In this document: positions 44,189-53,084 of the stretch, in pieces | Layout: the number at the start of each line of letters is the position of its first letter | Numbering within the stretch: the first letter of the stretch is position 1 | From: Pseudomonas baetica | GTDB taxonomy: Bacteria; Pseudomonadota; Gammaproteobacteria; Pseudomonadales; Pseudomonadaceae | Assembly: GCF_002813455.1 (NCBI RefSeq) | Contig: NZ_PHHE01000001.1 | Location: 4,770,001-4,834,000 of the forward strand | DNA: 64,000 bases | Direction of reading: 5' to 3' | Program-made: the position numbers and the translations under genes | The notes under the pieces: generated by a model | The model's input: the letters and a program-made list of their open reading frames with translations, nothing else | Told to the model about the DNA's origin: nothing | Databases searched by the model: none

Positions 44189-44968
44189 ATGAGCAACATG
44201 AACCACGAGCGTGTCCTCAGTGTTCATCACTGGAACGATACCCTGTTCAGCTTCAAGTGCACCCGCGATCCGGGCCTGCGCTTCGAGAACGGGCAGTTCG
44301 TGATGATCGGCCTGCAACAGCCAAACGGCCGCCCGCTTATGCGCGCTTACTCGATTGCCAGCCCGAACTGGGAAGAGCATCTGGAATTCTTCAGCATCAA
44401 AGTGCCGGATGGCCCGCTGACCTCCCAGTTGCAGCATCTGAAGGAAGGTGACGAGATCATCATCAGCAAAAAGCCTACGGGCACGCTGGTACTGGACGAT
44501 CTGAAGCCTGGCAAACACCTTTACCTGCTCAGCACCGGTACCGGTCTGGCGCCGTTCATGAGCGTGATTCAGGATCCGGAAACCTACGAGCGTTTCGAAA
44601 AAGTCATCCTGTGCCACGGCGTGCGCTACGTGAACGAAGTCGCTTACCGCGAATTCATCACCGAGCACCTGCCGCAGAACGAGTTCTTCGGCGAAGCGCT
44701 GCGCGACAAGCTGATTTACTACCCGACCGTCACTCGTGAACCGTTCGAGAACGAAGGTCGTCTGACCGACCTGATGCGCAGCGGCAAGTTGTTCAGCGAC
44801 ATCGGCCTGCCGCCGATCAACCCGCAGGACGACCGCGCCATGTTGTGCGGCAGCCCGAGCATGCTCGACGAGACCAGCGAAGTGCTCAACAGCTTCGGCC
44901 TGACCGTGTCGCCGCGTATGCGCGAGCCGGGTGACTACCTGATCGAGCGTGCGTTCGTCGAGAAGTAA
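44189..44968 (+). CDS. fpr: ferredoxin/flavodoxin-NADP+ reductase
   Basis: 259 aa from ATG 44189, with CAGGAG upstream. FAD motif RAYSIASPN and NADPH motif STGTGLAPFMSVI. Shuttles electrons between NADPH and ferredoxin or flavodoxin. The 142-bp gap to finR should contain both promoters and the FinR site. Confidence 0.95.
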   Translation: MSNMNHERVLSVHHWNDTLFSFKCTRDPGLRFENGQFVMIGLQQPNGRPLMRAYSIASPNWEEHLEFFSIKVPDGPLTSQLQHLKEGDEIIISKKPTGTLVLDDLKPGKHLYLLSTGTGLAPFMSVIQDPETYERFEKVILCHGVRYVNEVAYREFITEHLPQNEFFGEALRDKLIYYPTVTREPFENEGRLTDLMRSGKLFSDIGLPPINPQDDRAMLCGSPSMLDETSEVLNSFGLTVSPRMREPGDYLIERAFVEK

Positions 44969-44978
44969 GCCCCACTGA

Positions 44979-45018
44979 AAAAGCCCCCATTGTCTGAATT
45001 GGCAATGGGGGCTTTTTT
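44979..45018 (+). terminator. intrinsic terminator of fpr
   Basis: Stem AAGCCCCCATTG/CAATGGGGGCTT followed by TTTT. Confidence 0.93.
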
Positions 45019-45035
45019 ATGCCCGCGACATTCAC

Positions 45036-45121
45036 CTGTAGGAGCTGCCGCAGGCTGCGATCTTTTGATCTTGCTTTTGAAGAGCAAAATCAAAAGATCG
45101 CAGCCTGCGGCAGCTCCTACA
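45036..45121. repeat. REP-type palindrome, GTAGGAGCTGCCGCAGGCTG class
   Basis: Inverted copies of TAGGAGCTGCCGCAGGCTGC with a central palindromic part around GATCTTTTGATC. A different subfamily from the GTGGGAGC elements. Confidence 0.9.
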
Positions 45122-45133
45122 TTGGGTGCGGGT

Positions 45134-45832
45134 TCAGGCGTTGGCGGGGATGACTTCGAGGACGCGAATCTGTTCAGGCGTCGGGTAATGCCAGCGCACA
45201 TCCAGGTCCCAGAACTGCGCACCGTACTCACGTTCCGGCGCCGGGGTCTGATAGGCCGGGCGCGGATCCTGGGCCAGGCATTGCTCGATCAACTCAACCA
45301 GTGGCTCGGCAAGGCGTTGGGCGTGGGTGTGCGCCTGTTGCAACGCTGAATCCGTCCACTGCACGTCAATCAACTGCGGCGCTGCGCTGGCGATGCTGTT
45401 GGAGGCGCTGGTGATGATGTCGGCGTAAGGCACGTAGGGTTTGATGTCGAGAATTGGCGTGCCGTCGAGCAAGTCGATGCCGGAGATGAACAGACGATTG
45501 GCTTCAACCTTGTCCAGTTTCACCACGGATTGGCCGATGCCATTCGGGCGGTGGGTGGCGCGGGTAGCGAACACGCCCATGGACTTGTTGCCACCCAGGC
45601 GGGGAGGGCGGACTTTCAGGCGCGGTTTTTCTTCCAGCGCCTGATGGAAGAGGAACAGCAGCCAGACATGACTGACCTGCTCCAGACCCTGCACGGCGTC
45701 ACCCTGATCGAACGGCGCTACCAGTTCCAGCACGCCACGCGCGGCAGGGGCCAGTTGCGGCTGGCGGGGGATGGCGAACTTCTCCTTGAAGCAGGAGCGC
45801 ACGAAGCCGATGGGGGAGACGCTGTAAGTCAT
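45134..45832 (-). CDS. trmO: tRNA (t6A37) N6-methyltransferase TrmO-like
   Basis: 232 aa. RPNGIGQSVVKLDKVEANRL and GTPILDIKPYVPYAD are the TsaA/UPF0066 (TrmO) motifs; the start YSVSPIGFVRSCFKEKFAIP is typical. Methylates t6A at position 37 of certain tRNAs using S-adenosylmethionine. Confidence 0.9.
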   Translation of the reverse strand: MTYSVSPIGFVRSCFKEKFAIPRQPQLAPAARGVLELVAPFDQGDAVQGLEQVSHVWLLFLFHQALEEKPRLKVRPPRLGGNKSMGVFATRATHRPNGIGQSVVKLDKVEANRLFISGIDLLDGTPILDIKPYVPYADIITSASNSIASAAPQLIDVQWTDSALQQAHTHAQRLAEPLVELIEQCLAQDPRPAYQTPAPEREYGAQFWDLDVRWHYPTPEQIRVLEVIPANA

Positions 45833-45903
45833 GGTTGAGAGTCAGAAGCGGGATCAGGGCGGGCATGATAACCCGGCGGGCCCCAAGACTGGTGGTAGCA
45901 GGA

Positions 45904-45988
45904 CCGGCCTCTTCGCGAGCAGGCTCGCTCCCACAGTTGACCTGTGTCGTAAACAAAATTCCTGTGGGAGCGAGCCTGCTCGCGAAGG
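45904..45988. repeat. REPIN
   Basis: CGCGAGCAGGCTCGCTCCCA and its inverse CCTGTGGGAGCGAGCCTGCT flank a 25-bp spacer, between trmO and rhlG. Confidence 0.88.
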
Positions 45989-46002
45989 CCGCGCCGCCAA
46001 TC

Positions 46003-46773
46003 TCAGAGGCTGAACCCACCATCCAGCGGAATAATATTCCCGGTCATATAAGCCCCCGCCGTACTCGCCAGACTGATTGCCAGCGCCGCCATCTTTTCCT
46101 CACGCCCCCAACGCTTCATCGGGATCAGCGCCGTGTCCTCGGCCAGTGCCTGCTGATCATTGCCGATGTGCTGGGTCATCTTGCTCGGAAACCGCCCCGG
46201 GGCGATGACATTGACGTTGATGTGCTGGCTCACCAGTTCCCGCGCGAGAATCCGTGACAGTTGATGCAATGCCGCTTTGCTCGGCCCGTAGGCATACGCC
46301 TGTTCGCCGAACGAAGAAATCCCCGCCACCGAACCGATGTTGATGATCCGCGCCGGATTCGCCGCCGACCCGGCTTTGCGCAGCAATGGCAGAAACTGCT
46401 GAATGCAACTGAACACTGACGTCACGTTGAGCTGCATGACCTTTTCCCAGCCCTTGACCGGATAGCTCTCCAGCGGCGCGCCCCACGTGGTGCCGGCGTT
46501 GTTCACGAGGATATCCAGATGGGTGATCTGCTCGCCCAAGCGCGCGGCCAGTTCCTGCACGCCTTCTTCCGTCGCCAGATTCGCCGCCACGCCGTGGCAA
46601 GTGCCCAAGGCACTGAGTTCTTGCGCCGTTTGATGACAGGCTTCGGCGTCTCGGGAGCAGACATAGACACTGGCGCCAGCCTCGACAAAGGCCTTGGCGA
46701 TCATTTTGCCGATACCACGGGTGCCGCCGGTCACCAGAGCGGTGCGGCCTTGCAGGGAAAAGTACGGGTGCAT
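46003..46773 (-). CDS. rhlG: short-chain dehydrogenase RhlG
   Basis: 256 aa, matching the length of P. aeruginosa RhlG. Cofactor motif VTGGTRGIGKM, NNAGTTWGAPLESYPVKGWE, catalytic YAYGPSKAALHQ. An NADPH-dependent beta-ketoacyl reductase once linked to rhamnolipid precursor synthesis. Confidence 0.88.
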   Translation of the reverse strand: MHPYFSLQGRTALVTGGTRGIGKMIAKAFVEAGASVYVCSRDAEACHQTAQELSALGTCHGVAANLATEEGVQELAARLGEQITHLDILVNNAGTTWGAPLESYPVKGWEKVMQLNVTSVFSCIQQFLPLLRKAGSAANPARIINIGSVAGISSFGEQAYAYGPSKAALHQLSRILARELVSQHINVNVIAPGRFPSKMTQHIGNDQQALAEDTALIPMKRWGREEKMAALAISLASTAGAYMTGNIIPLDGGFSL

Positions 46774-46902
46774 GGCGAATCCTGAGGGCTAGGGGTCAAT
46801 ACACCCTAGTCGCCAGCCGCAAAAAACGGAGCCACTATTTTCGAAGGGAATGAACGGTCATGCGCTGCGGTGGCGACCATCAGTCGCCACCGCAGAAGGG
46901 CA

Positions 46903-47373
46903 TCAGTCCGGACGAACGCGCAGGGTCAGACCCTTGAGGAAGTTGCGCAGCAACTGATCGCCGCACGGGCGGTAGTTGGTGTGGCCGACCTTGCGGAACA
47001 GCGCGCTCAGCTCAGGTTTGGACACCGGAAACTCGGCCGCCTTGAGGATCGCGTGCATGTCGTCTTCTTTCAGTTCGAAGGCCACGCGCAGCTTTTTCAG
47101 GATGATGTTGTTGGTCACCGGCACCTCGATCGGCTGCGGCGGACGGCTTTCGTCCTTGCCACGCTTGAAGATCACCAGGCCATCGAGGAAGTGTGCGATG
47201 ACTTCGTCCGGGCAGCGCACGAAACCTTCTTCGTCTTCTTCTTTCTTGTCGAGCCAGGTGATCACGTCGGCGAGGGTCACGTCCATGCCGCCGAGTTTGA
47301 TGATCTCGATAACCTTCTTGTCGCTGATGTCGAGCATGTAGCGCACGCTGCGCAATACGTCGTTATGAACCAT
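46903..47373 (-). CDS. DUF1456 family protein (YehS-like)
   Basis: 156 aa from ATG at 47373 (MVHNDVLRSVRYMLDISDKK). Two tandem DUF1456 units, the second starting VTNNIILKKLRVAFELKEDD. Function unknown. Confidence 0.9.
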   Translation of the reverse strand: MVHNDVLRSVRYMLDISDKKVIEIIKLGGMDVTLADVITWLDKKEEDEEGFVRCPDEVIAHFLDGLVIFKRGKDESRPPQPIEVPVTNNIILKKLRVAFELKEDDMHAILKAAEFPVSKPELSALFRKVGHTNYRPCGDQLLRNFLKGLTLRVRPD

Positions 47374-47445
47374 GTCGGTAATCCTGATAAGCGTTGTGGG
47401 CAACGCGCGGGCGCGCTGCCGGAATGTGTGGCGGCAATGGAAGCG

Positions 47446-48156
47446 TCAGAACTTCTCTTTGCCGGACAGGTAGCGCCATTGGCCGACCGGTACTTTGCCA
47501 ATCGAGACGCCGCCGATGCGGATGCGGCGGATGCCGACAACCTTCAGGCCAACCGCTTCGCAGAACTGGGCGATGATGCCTGGTTGCGGGTTTTTCATGG
47601 CGAAGCGCAGGCGGTTTTCGTTCTGCCAACTGGCCTTGACCGGCGGCAGCTCCTTGCCCTTGTGGGTCAGGCCGTGCTGCAAACGGTTGAGGCCGTGGGC
47701 GACCATGTCACCTTCGACTTCAACGATGTATTCCTGCTCGATCTTGGCCGAATCGGCGGTGAGCTTGCGCAGAATCTTCCAGTCCTGAGTGAACACCAGC
47801 AGGCCGCTGGCCTTGGCCTGCAGGTCGGTGCTGGCGGTCAGGCGCAGGAAGTGGCCACGCAACGGGCGTTTGCTGTAGCGATGTTCTTCGCTGAGGGTTT
47901 CGGCGCTCAGGGTTTGCATCGCGCTGTCCGCATCCATGCCCGCCGGCACGTTGAGCAGAATGGTCACCGGCTCCGGCGCGGTGGCCTTGGCGTCCTTGTC
48001 GAGCTCGACCTTCTGGTCGCCTACCTTGAATTGCGGCTCGTCGATGACTTCGCCGTCCACGGTGACCCAGCCGCCCTCGATGAACAGCTCGGCCTCGCGG
48101 CGGGAGCAACCCACCAGTTCGATGAGGCGTTTGGAGAGGCGAATCGGGTCAGTCAT
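47446..48156 (-). CDS. RsuA/RluF-type pseudouridine synthase, divergent
   Basis: 236 aa from ATG at 48156. N-terminal S4 domain (RLSKRLIELVGCSRREAELF) and a pseudouridine synthase domain. Where the family has GRLDxxTxGLLLLT, this protein reads TDLQAKASGLLVFTQD; the aspartate can be aligned but the usual GRL is missing. C-terminal EAVGLKVVGIRRIRIGGVSI is typical. Probably modifies rRNA or tRNA. Confidence 0.82.
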   Translation of the reverse strand: MTDPIRLSKRLIELVGCSRREAELFIEGGWVTVDGEVIDEPQFKVGDQKVELDKDAKATAPEPVTILLNVPAGMDADSAMQTLSAETLSEEHRYSKRPLRGHFLRLTASTDLQAKASGLLVFTQDWKILRKLTADSAKIEQEYIVEVEGDMVAHGLNRLQHGLTHKGKELPPVKASWQNENRLRFAMKNPQPGIIAQFCEAVGLKVVGIRRIRIGGVSIGKVPVGQWRYLSGKEKF

Positions 48157-48241
48157 GACAGGGCCGTAACAAAAAAGGGGTGGGCATTGTACCTGTGTGG
48201 CGCCGGTTAAGCCCGGTTCCATTTACAGGCTGTTCGCTTTA

Positions 48242-48332
48242 CCTGTGGGAGCTGGCTTGCCAGCGATGGCATCACCTCGGTATTTCTTGCAGACCGCAGC
48301 GCCCGCATCGCTGGCAAGCCAGCTCCCACAGG
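48242..48332. repeat. REPIN, GCTGGCTTGCCAGC class
   Basis: CTGTGGGAGCTGGCTTGCCA and inverse at the two ends, about 40 bp apart. Confidence 0.9.
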
Positions 48333-48345
48333 GTTTTATGGTGTG

Positions 48346-48819
48346 TCAGCCATTGCTGGTGCGCTGCTGGTTCTGCCGCAAGCGCATGTGCAGCAACGGA
48401 TACGGCTGGCCCATGCCATCGACCTCCGAACGGCCGATGACCTCGAATCCTTGCTTGAAGTAAAACCCCAGCGCCTGCGGGTTCTGTTCGTTCACATCCA
48501 GTTCATCGGCGTTCAGATGCTGCAGGGCGTAATTGAGCAGCGTTTTACCCAGGCCCTGGCCGCGACGGTCGGGGTCGATAAAGAGCATTTCAATCTTGCC
48601 TGCCGCAACGCCGGCGAAGCCGGTGATGCGTTGCTCGCGATCCTTGGTGCAGATCAGCATCACCGAGTCGAGGTAGCGGGTCAGCACCAGCTTGCGCAAC
48701 AACTCGATGTAGCTGTCCGGCAGAAAATCATGGGTCGCACGGACCGAGGCCTCCCAGACCCGGGTCAGTTCCTGATAATCGCTGAGTTTCGGCGTGTGGA
48801 TGACCGAATGGTGACGCAT
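48346..48819 (-). CDS. GNAT family N-acetyltransferase
   Basis: 157 aa. Acetyl-CoA motif DRRGQGLGKTLLNYALQHL and C-terminal NPQALGFYFKQGFEVIGRSE are GNAT signatures, close to the PhnO/YjaB group. Substrate unknown. Confidence 0.88.
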   Translation of the reverse strand: MRHHSVIHTPKLSDYQELTRVWEASVRATHDFLPDSYIELLRKLVLTRYLDSVMLICTKDREQRITGFAGVAAGKIEMLFIDPDRRGQGLGKTLLNYALQHLNADELDVNEQNPQALGFYFKQGFEVIGRSEVDGMGQPYPLLHMRLRQNQQRTSNG

Positions 48820-48876
48820 GCCCGTCTGCCTCTTGTCCGTTTAAAGGGAGTCCGTCCCCCGCTAAACGATAGCCGT

Positions 48877-48913
48877 AAAAAAGCCCCGCATCTCGTAAAA
48901 AGAACGGGGCCTT
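48877..48913 (-). terminator. minus-strand terminator downstream of rimO
   Basis: Stem GCCCCG/CGGGGC followed on the minus strand by TTTTTT (48877-48882). Confidence 0.7.
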
Positions 48914-48932
48914 TGAATACAACACTATTCCC

Positions 48933-49024
48933 CTTGTGGGAGCGAGTTTGCTCGCGAAGGCGTTGTGTCAGTCGACATCTCGGGTGACTGATCCAGCGCT
49001 GTCGCGAGCAAGCCCGCTCCCACA
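48933..49024. repeat. REPIN
   Basis: TTGTGGGAGCGAGTTTGCTC and inverted GAGCAAGCCCGCTCCCACAG at the ends, just after rimO. Confidence 0.9.
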
Positions 49025-49039
49025 GGTACTGGGTGATGC

Positions 49040-50368
49040 TTAGATTTGCTCAGCCCACAGATCATATTCGTCAGCGTCAGTCACTTTGCACCAGACCTTG
49101 TCGCCCGGCTTCAGATTGCTGCCATTGTCGATAAACACGTTGCCGTCGATTTCCGGGGCGTCGAAGAAGCAGCGGCCCACCGCGCCTTGCTCGTCGACTT
49201 CGTCCACCAGCACTTCGATTTCACGGCCGATGCGCATTTGCAGGCGTGCCGAGCTGATCGCTTGCTGGTGCGCCATGAAGCGATCCCAACGATCCTGCTT
49301 GACGTCGTCCGGAACGATCTCCAGATCGAGATCATTGGCAGGAGCGCCATCTACCGGCGAGTACTGGAAGCAGCCGACGCGGTCGAGCTGGGCTTCGGTC
49401 AGCCAGTTCAACAGGTACTGGAAGTCTTCTTCGGTTTCGCCCGGGAAGCCGACGATGAAGGTCGAACGGATGATCAGATCCGGGCAGATTTCGCGCCAGT
49501 TCTTGATCCGCGCCAGGGTTTTGTCTTCGAACGCCGGGCGTTTCATCGACTTCAACACTTTCGGGCTGGCGTGCTGGAACGGGATGTCCAGGTACGGCAG
49601 GATCTTGCCGGCGGCCATCAACGGAATCAGCTCGTCAACGTGCGGGTACGGGTAAACGTAGTGCAGACGCACCCAGACGCCGAGGGTGCTCAGCGCTTCG
49701 CAGAGTTCGGTCATGCGGGTTTTCACCGGCGCGCCGTTCCAGAAGCCGGTGCGGTATTTCACGTCAACGCCGTAAGCGCTGGTGTCTTGCGAAATCACCA
49801 GCAACTCTTTAACGCCGGATTTGACCAGACGCTGAGCTTCATCGAGCACATCGCCGACCGGACGGCTGACCAGTTTGCCGCGCATCGACGGGATGATGCA
49901 GAACGAGCAGCTGTGGTTGCAGCCTTCGGAAATCTTCAGGTACGCGTAGTGGCGCGGGGTCAGCTTGATGCCTTGCGGCGGTACCAGGTCGATCAGCGGG
50001 TTGTGATCCTTACGCGGCGGCACCACTTCGTGCACAGCGTTGACCACTTGCTCGTACTGCTGCGGACCGGTTACGGCCAGGACGCTTGGGTGCACGTTGC
50101 GGATGTTGCCTTCTTCCACGCCCATGCAACCGGTGACGATGACCTTGCCGTTTTCCTTGATCGCTTCGCCGATCACTTCCAAAGACTCAGCCTTGGCCGA
50201 ATCGATGAAACCGCAGGTGTTGACGACCACAACGTCGGCGTCCTGATAGGTGGACACCACGTCATAGCCTTCCATGCGCAGCTGGGTCAGGATGCGCTCG
50301 GAGTCGACCAGTGCTTTCGGGCACCCCAACGATATCATACCTACACGCGGGGCTTTCTCTGTCATCAT
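49040..50368 (-). CDS. rimO: ribosomal protein uS12 methylthiotransferase RimO
   Basis: 442 aa from ATG at 50368. N-terminal UPF0004 domain ([20 protein letters not shown]), radical SAM cluster CNHSCSFC, C-terminal TRAM domain. Adds a methylthio group to Asp88 of S12. The prophage integrase starts 36 bp upstream on the other strand, so the original promoter region may have been displaced. Confidence 0.95.
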   Translation of the reverse strand: MMTEKAPRVGMISLGCPKALVDSERILTQLRMEGYDVVSTYQDADVVVVNTCGFIDSAKAESLEVIGEAIKENGKVIVTGCMGVEEGNIRNVHPSVLAVTGPQQYEQVVNAVHEVVPPRKDHNPLIDLVPPQGIKLTPRHYAYLKISEGCNHSCSFCIIPSMRGKLVSRPVGDVLDEAQRLVKSGVKELLVISQDTSAYGVDVKYRTGFWNGAPVKTRMTELCEALSTLGVWVRLHYVYPYPHVDELIPLMAAGKILPYLDIPFQHASPKVLKSMKRPAFEDKTLARIKNWREICPDLIIRSTFIVGFPGETEEDFQYLLNWLTEAQLDRVGCFQYSPVDGAPANDLDLEIVPDDVKQDRWDRFMAHQQAISSARLQMRIGREIEVLVDEVDEQGAVGRCFFDAPEIDGNVFIDNGSNLKPGDKVWCKVTDADEYDLWAEQI

Positions 50369-50403
50369 TATAGGTAGATCCTCATCAGGGCTTATTTTTT
50401 CTA

Positions 50404-52020
50404 ATGGCAAAAAACGGTGCGCGAGTATACAGCTATTTACGCTTCTCAGACCCTCGGCAGGCGACCGGTAGTAGCGCTGATCGTCAGCTTCAGTACGCCC
50501 AGCGCTGGGCGGCCGAGAAGGGGTTAGCACTGGATGAGTCCTTATCTCTGAGGGATGAAGGGCTATCCGCCTATCACCAGCGTCACGTCAAGCAGGGTGC
50601 CTTGGGCGTGTTTCTTCAGGCGGTCGAGGATGGCCGAATCGCTGACGGATCAGTCCTGGTCGTTGAGGGACTGGACCGACTGAGTCGGGCCGAGCCCATT
50701 CAGGCCCAGGCGCAGTTGGCTCAGATCATCAACGCCGGCATCACCGTGGTCACTGCCAGTGACGGCCGGGAATACAACCGAGCTGGTTTGAAGGCACAGC
50801 CGATGGACCTGGTGTATTCGCTGTTGGTGATGATCCGTGCGCACGAAGAATCAGACACCAAATCAAAGCGTGTGAAAGCCGCAATTCGCCGGCAGTGCGA
50901 AGGGTGGATTGCTGGCACTTACCGGGGCATTATCCGAAACGGCAAAGATCCGCAGTGGTTGCATTGGGATGGCCAGGTATTCCAGCTGTTACCAGAGCGT
51001 GTCGAGGGTGTGCGCCTGGTGATCGAGCTGTTCCGCCAGGGCTATGGTTCGGTTCGTATTATTCGAGAATTGACTGAACGCGGTTTGTCCGTCACCACGA
51101 AAGGCATCACAGCCTTGCAGGTGCACAGGCTTGTCCGGCTGCCGGCACTGATGGGCGTGAAGGTGCTGGAGCTGGACGGTGAAACGTATCGGCTGGAAGG
51201 ATACTACCCGTCGATATTGACCGCCGATGAATTCGCCGATCTATCGCTTCTCGTTGAGAGCCGTGTCAGGCGCAAGGGTAAGGGGGAAATCCCCGGTCTC
51301 GTTACCGGTTTAGGGATCACTTATTGCGGATACTGCGGTACGGCTGTTGTTGGGCAGAACGTTATGCACCGGGCCAAAGCTGACGGGAGTTTGTCTGATG
51401 GTCATCGGCGTTTGATCTGTGTGGGGTATTCACATAACAAGGGTTGTCCTGTCGGTGGTAGTTGCAGTGTCGTGCCTATAGAGAAAGCGTTGATGAGCTA
51501 TTGCACCGACCGTATGAACCTCAGCAGCCTGTTGGAAGGTAATGACCAGTCGCAATTGATACAAGCACGGCTGGTGGCTGCAAAGAGCGAAGCGGCAAAT
51601 ATCGAGCAGCAACTGGAGCGGGTTAGTGAGGCGCTGCTGGCGGCCGAAGGTGGTGCGGCGCCGCTGGTATTCGTCCGTAAGGCTCGCGAACTTGAAGATC
51701 TGCTTTCTGCAAAGCAAAAAGATATAGCTCAGGCCGAGCGCGAACTGGTAGCGGTATCAAACCGTGACCAGCCTGGGCTTTCTGAGGCGTGGGCAGAGTT
51801 GTCCTCAGGTGTTGAGATGATGGACTTCGATGCAAGGATGAAAGTGCGGCACTTGGTAAGAGATACTTTCGAACGAATAGTTGTCTACCACCACGGGATG
51901 CAGGCAACTGCACGGGATGGAAATGTGATCGACTTATTGTTGGTCGGGAAAGGTGGCCAGCCCCGGTTGCTTCGTATTGATCGAAAAACAGGGGAGTGGC
52001 GAGCAGGGATGGGGGCTTAA
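50404..52020 (+). CDS. large serine recombinase (prophage integrase)
   Basis: 538 aa. N-terminal resolvase domain with catalytic Ser15 ([11 protein letters not shown]) and [18 protein letters not shown]; a recombinase domain; a zinc ribbon with CGYCGTAV and further Cys in [10 protein letters not shown]; a C-terminal coiled coil (about 395-455). Inserts phage DNA at a short attB without host factors. Its position next to rimO suggests that the attachment site is in or near the 50369-50403 gap. Confidence 0.92.
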   Translation: MAKNGARVYSYLRFSDPRQATGSSADRQLQYAQRWAAEKGLALDESLSLRDEGLSAYHQRHVKQGALGVFLQAVEDGRIADGSVLVVEGLDRLSRAEPIQAQAQLAQIINAGITVVTASDGREYNRAGLKAQPMDLVYSLLVMIRAHEESDTKSKRVKAAIRRQCEGWIAGTYRGIIRNGKDPQWLHWDGQVFQLLPERVEGVRLVIELFRQGYGSVRIIRELTERGLSVTTKGITALQVHRLVRLPALMGVKVLELDGETYRLEGYYPSILTADEFADLSLLVESRVRRKGKGEIPGLVTGLGITYCGYCGTAVVGQNVMHRAKADGSLSDGHRRLICVGYSHNKGCPVGGSCSVVPIEKALMSYCTDRMNLSSLLEGNDQSQLIQARLVAAKSEAANIEQQLERVSEALLAAEGGAAPLVFVRKARELEDLLSAKQKDIAQAERELVAVSNRDQPGLSEAWAELSSGVEMMDFDARMKVRHLVRDTFERIVVYHHGMQATARDGNVIDLLLVGKGGQPRLLRIDRKTGEWRAGMGA

Positions 52021-52088
52021 TTTAATACCCCCTCCTACTGCTTGGTTAAGTATTGATATTGCTTTATTGGTGCGGCAGTCGGGGAAGT

Positions 52089-52736
52089 TTATGTTTTGCT
52101 GACTGCTCGCCATCCTTTCCACTGTTCTACAGGTTTGGTTTCCTTAAATAAGGAGTAGAGGCCTCTTTGAGCTCGGCACCATGGATGGCTTTCAGGCGGG
52201 CGCCATTTCACGTCATCATCAGCAAATAAGTGACTATTCTCGCGGACAAAATTGCTGAGATTTTTGAAGGTTAGAGTGACCCTGCTGGGTGTCAAAACCG
52301 TATACGTTTTGGACCGAGCATTATGTTCAGCTGCGGCACTAAGGCCATCCATGCGCTGAGGCCTTCCCTTCATTCTCTTGCTTGCAAGTGCTGCCCGCTT
52401 AGCGACGACCTCAGGGCGCTTTGCTCCTTCCCGCATAGCGTGAATAGTTGCTTCTGGTGGGAGTTTTAATCTCCCCTCTTCGTGTGCTTTTAATAGTCCT
52501 CGCTTAATGCTTTCTCGGTGAACTGGAGAAAGCGCCCGACCAGTAAGCATCGATATTCCGGATTTTTTTAGACCCAGCGATAGTGCCTTTCGGGTTAATT
52601 GTGGAACAGTGCATCCAATTTCTAGGGCTAAATTCTTGTTCACCGTGAATGCAAATTTCTCCGTCATCAGCCCGATTTGGGCCTCAGTCCATACCCAAGT
52701 CGGGCGTTTAATCCCTCTACTTTTCGTCATGTTCAT
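52089..52736 (-). CDS. 215-aa protein with homing-endonuclease-type DNA-binding motifs, no nuclease domain seen
   Basis: Residues 60-130 show spaced basic helices (RESIKRGLLKAHEEGRL, HAMREGAKRPEVVAKRAALA) like NUMOD3 repeats. Residues about 145-170 (YTVLTPSRVTLTFKNLSNFV) match the pattern of the phage homing endonuclease DNA-binding module (s.P.g....f.NL..F). No HNH or GIY-YIG motif is visible. It may be a remnant or a regulator. Ends 68 bp from the integrase. Confidence 0.6.
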   Translation of the reverse strand: MNMTKSRGIKRPTWVWTEAQIGLMTEKFAFTVNKNLALEIGCTVPQLTRKALSLGLKKSGISMLTGRALSPVHRESIKRGLLKAHEEGRLKLPPEATIHAMREGAKRPEVVAKRAALASKRMKGRPQRMDGLSAAAEHNARSKTYTVLTPSRVTLTFKNLSNFVRENSHLFADDDVKWRPPESHPWCRAQRGLYSLFKETKPVEQWKGWRAVSKT

Positions 52737-52755
52737 GCTCCGGATTGGGGTGTAT

Positions 52756-53022
52756 CTAGGCGGCTTTTTCTTGGGCTAGCGGAACAGGTTTGCTTAGTAC
52801 CCGAAGATGGCCTTGGCCAATCCAGAAGTTGTGTTGCACTTGGATACACACGTTCCAGGCTTCCTGCGCGACATGGTTCCCGGCGTCGACAATGTTGCCC
52901 TCGTCGTCGACCAGGGCCATGCGGAGCTTTTTCCCGTCGTGGGTTATGCAGGTGAACCCTTCATGAGATACGCCGCTGATAGTTGCGGTAGGCAGCGTGT
53001 CGGTTTTGGCGTCGAAAATCAT
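52756..53022 (-). CDS. 88-aa hypothetical phage protein
   Basis: Starts MIFDAKTDTLPTATISGVSH; contains GFTCITHDGKKLRMALVDDE and EAWNVCIQVQHNFWIGQGH. No family recognised. Its ATG overlaps the end of the 20-codon frame upstream, so it is part of the leftward operon. Confidence 0.65.
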   Translation of the reverse strand: MIFDAKTDTLPTATISGVSHEGFTCITHDGKKLRMALVDDEGNIVDAGNHVAQEAWNVCIQVQHNFWIGQGHLRVLSKPVPLAQEKAA

Positions 53023-53084
53023 TATGCTGCCTCCAGTTTCATGATCGGCTCCCAGCTCGACTCGTTGACATTGTGAGTTCTCAT
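53022..53084 (-). CDS. 20-aa small open frame coupled to the methyltransferase gene
   Basis: MRTHNVNESSWEPIMKLEAA, with GGAGG upstream and ATGA overlap with the methyltransferase stop; its own stop overlaps the next start. The double coupling suggests that it is translated, perhaps only to carry ribosomes onward. Confidence 0.5.
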   Translation of the reverse strand: MRTHNVNESSWEPIMKLEAA

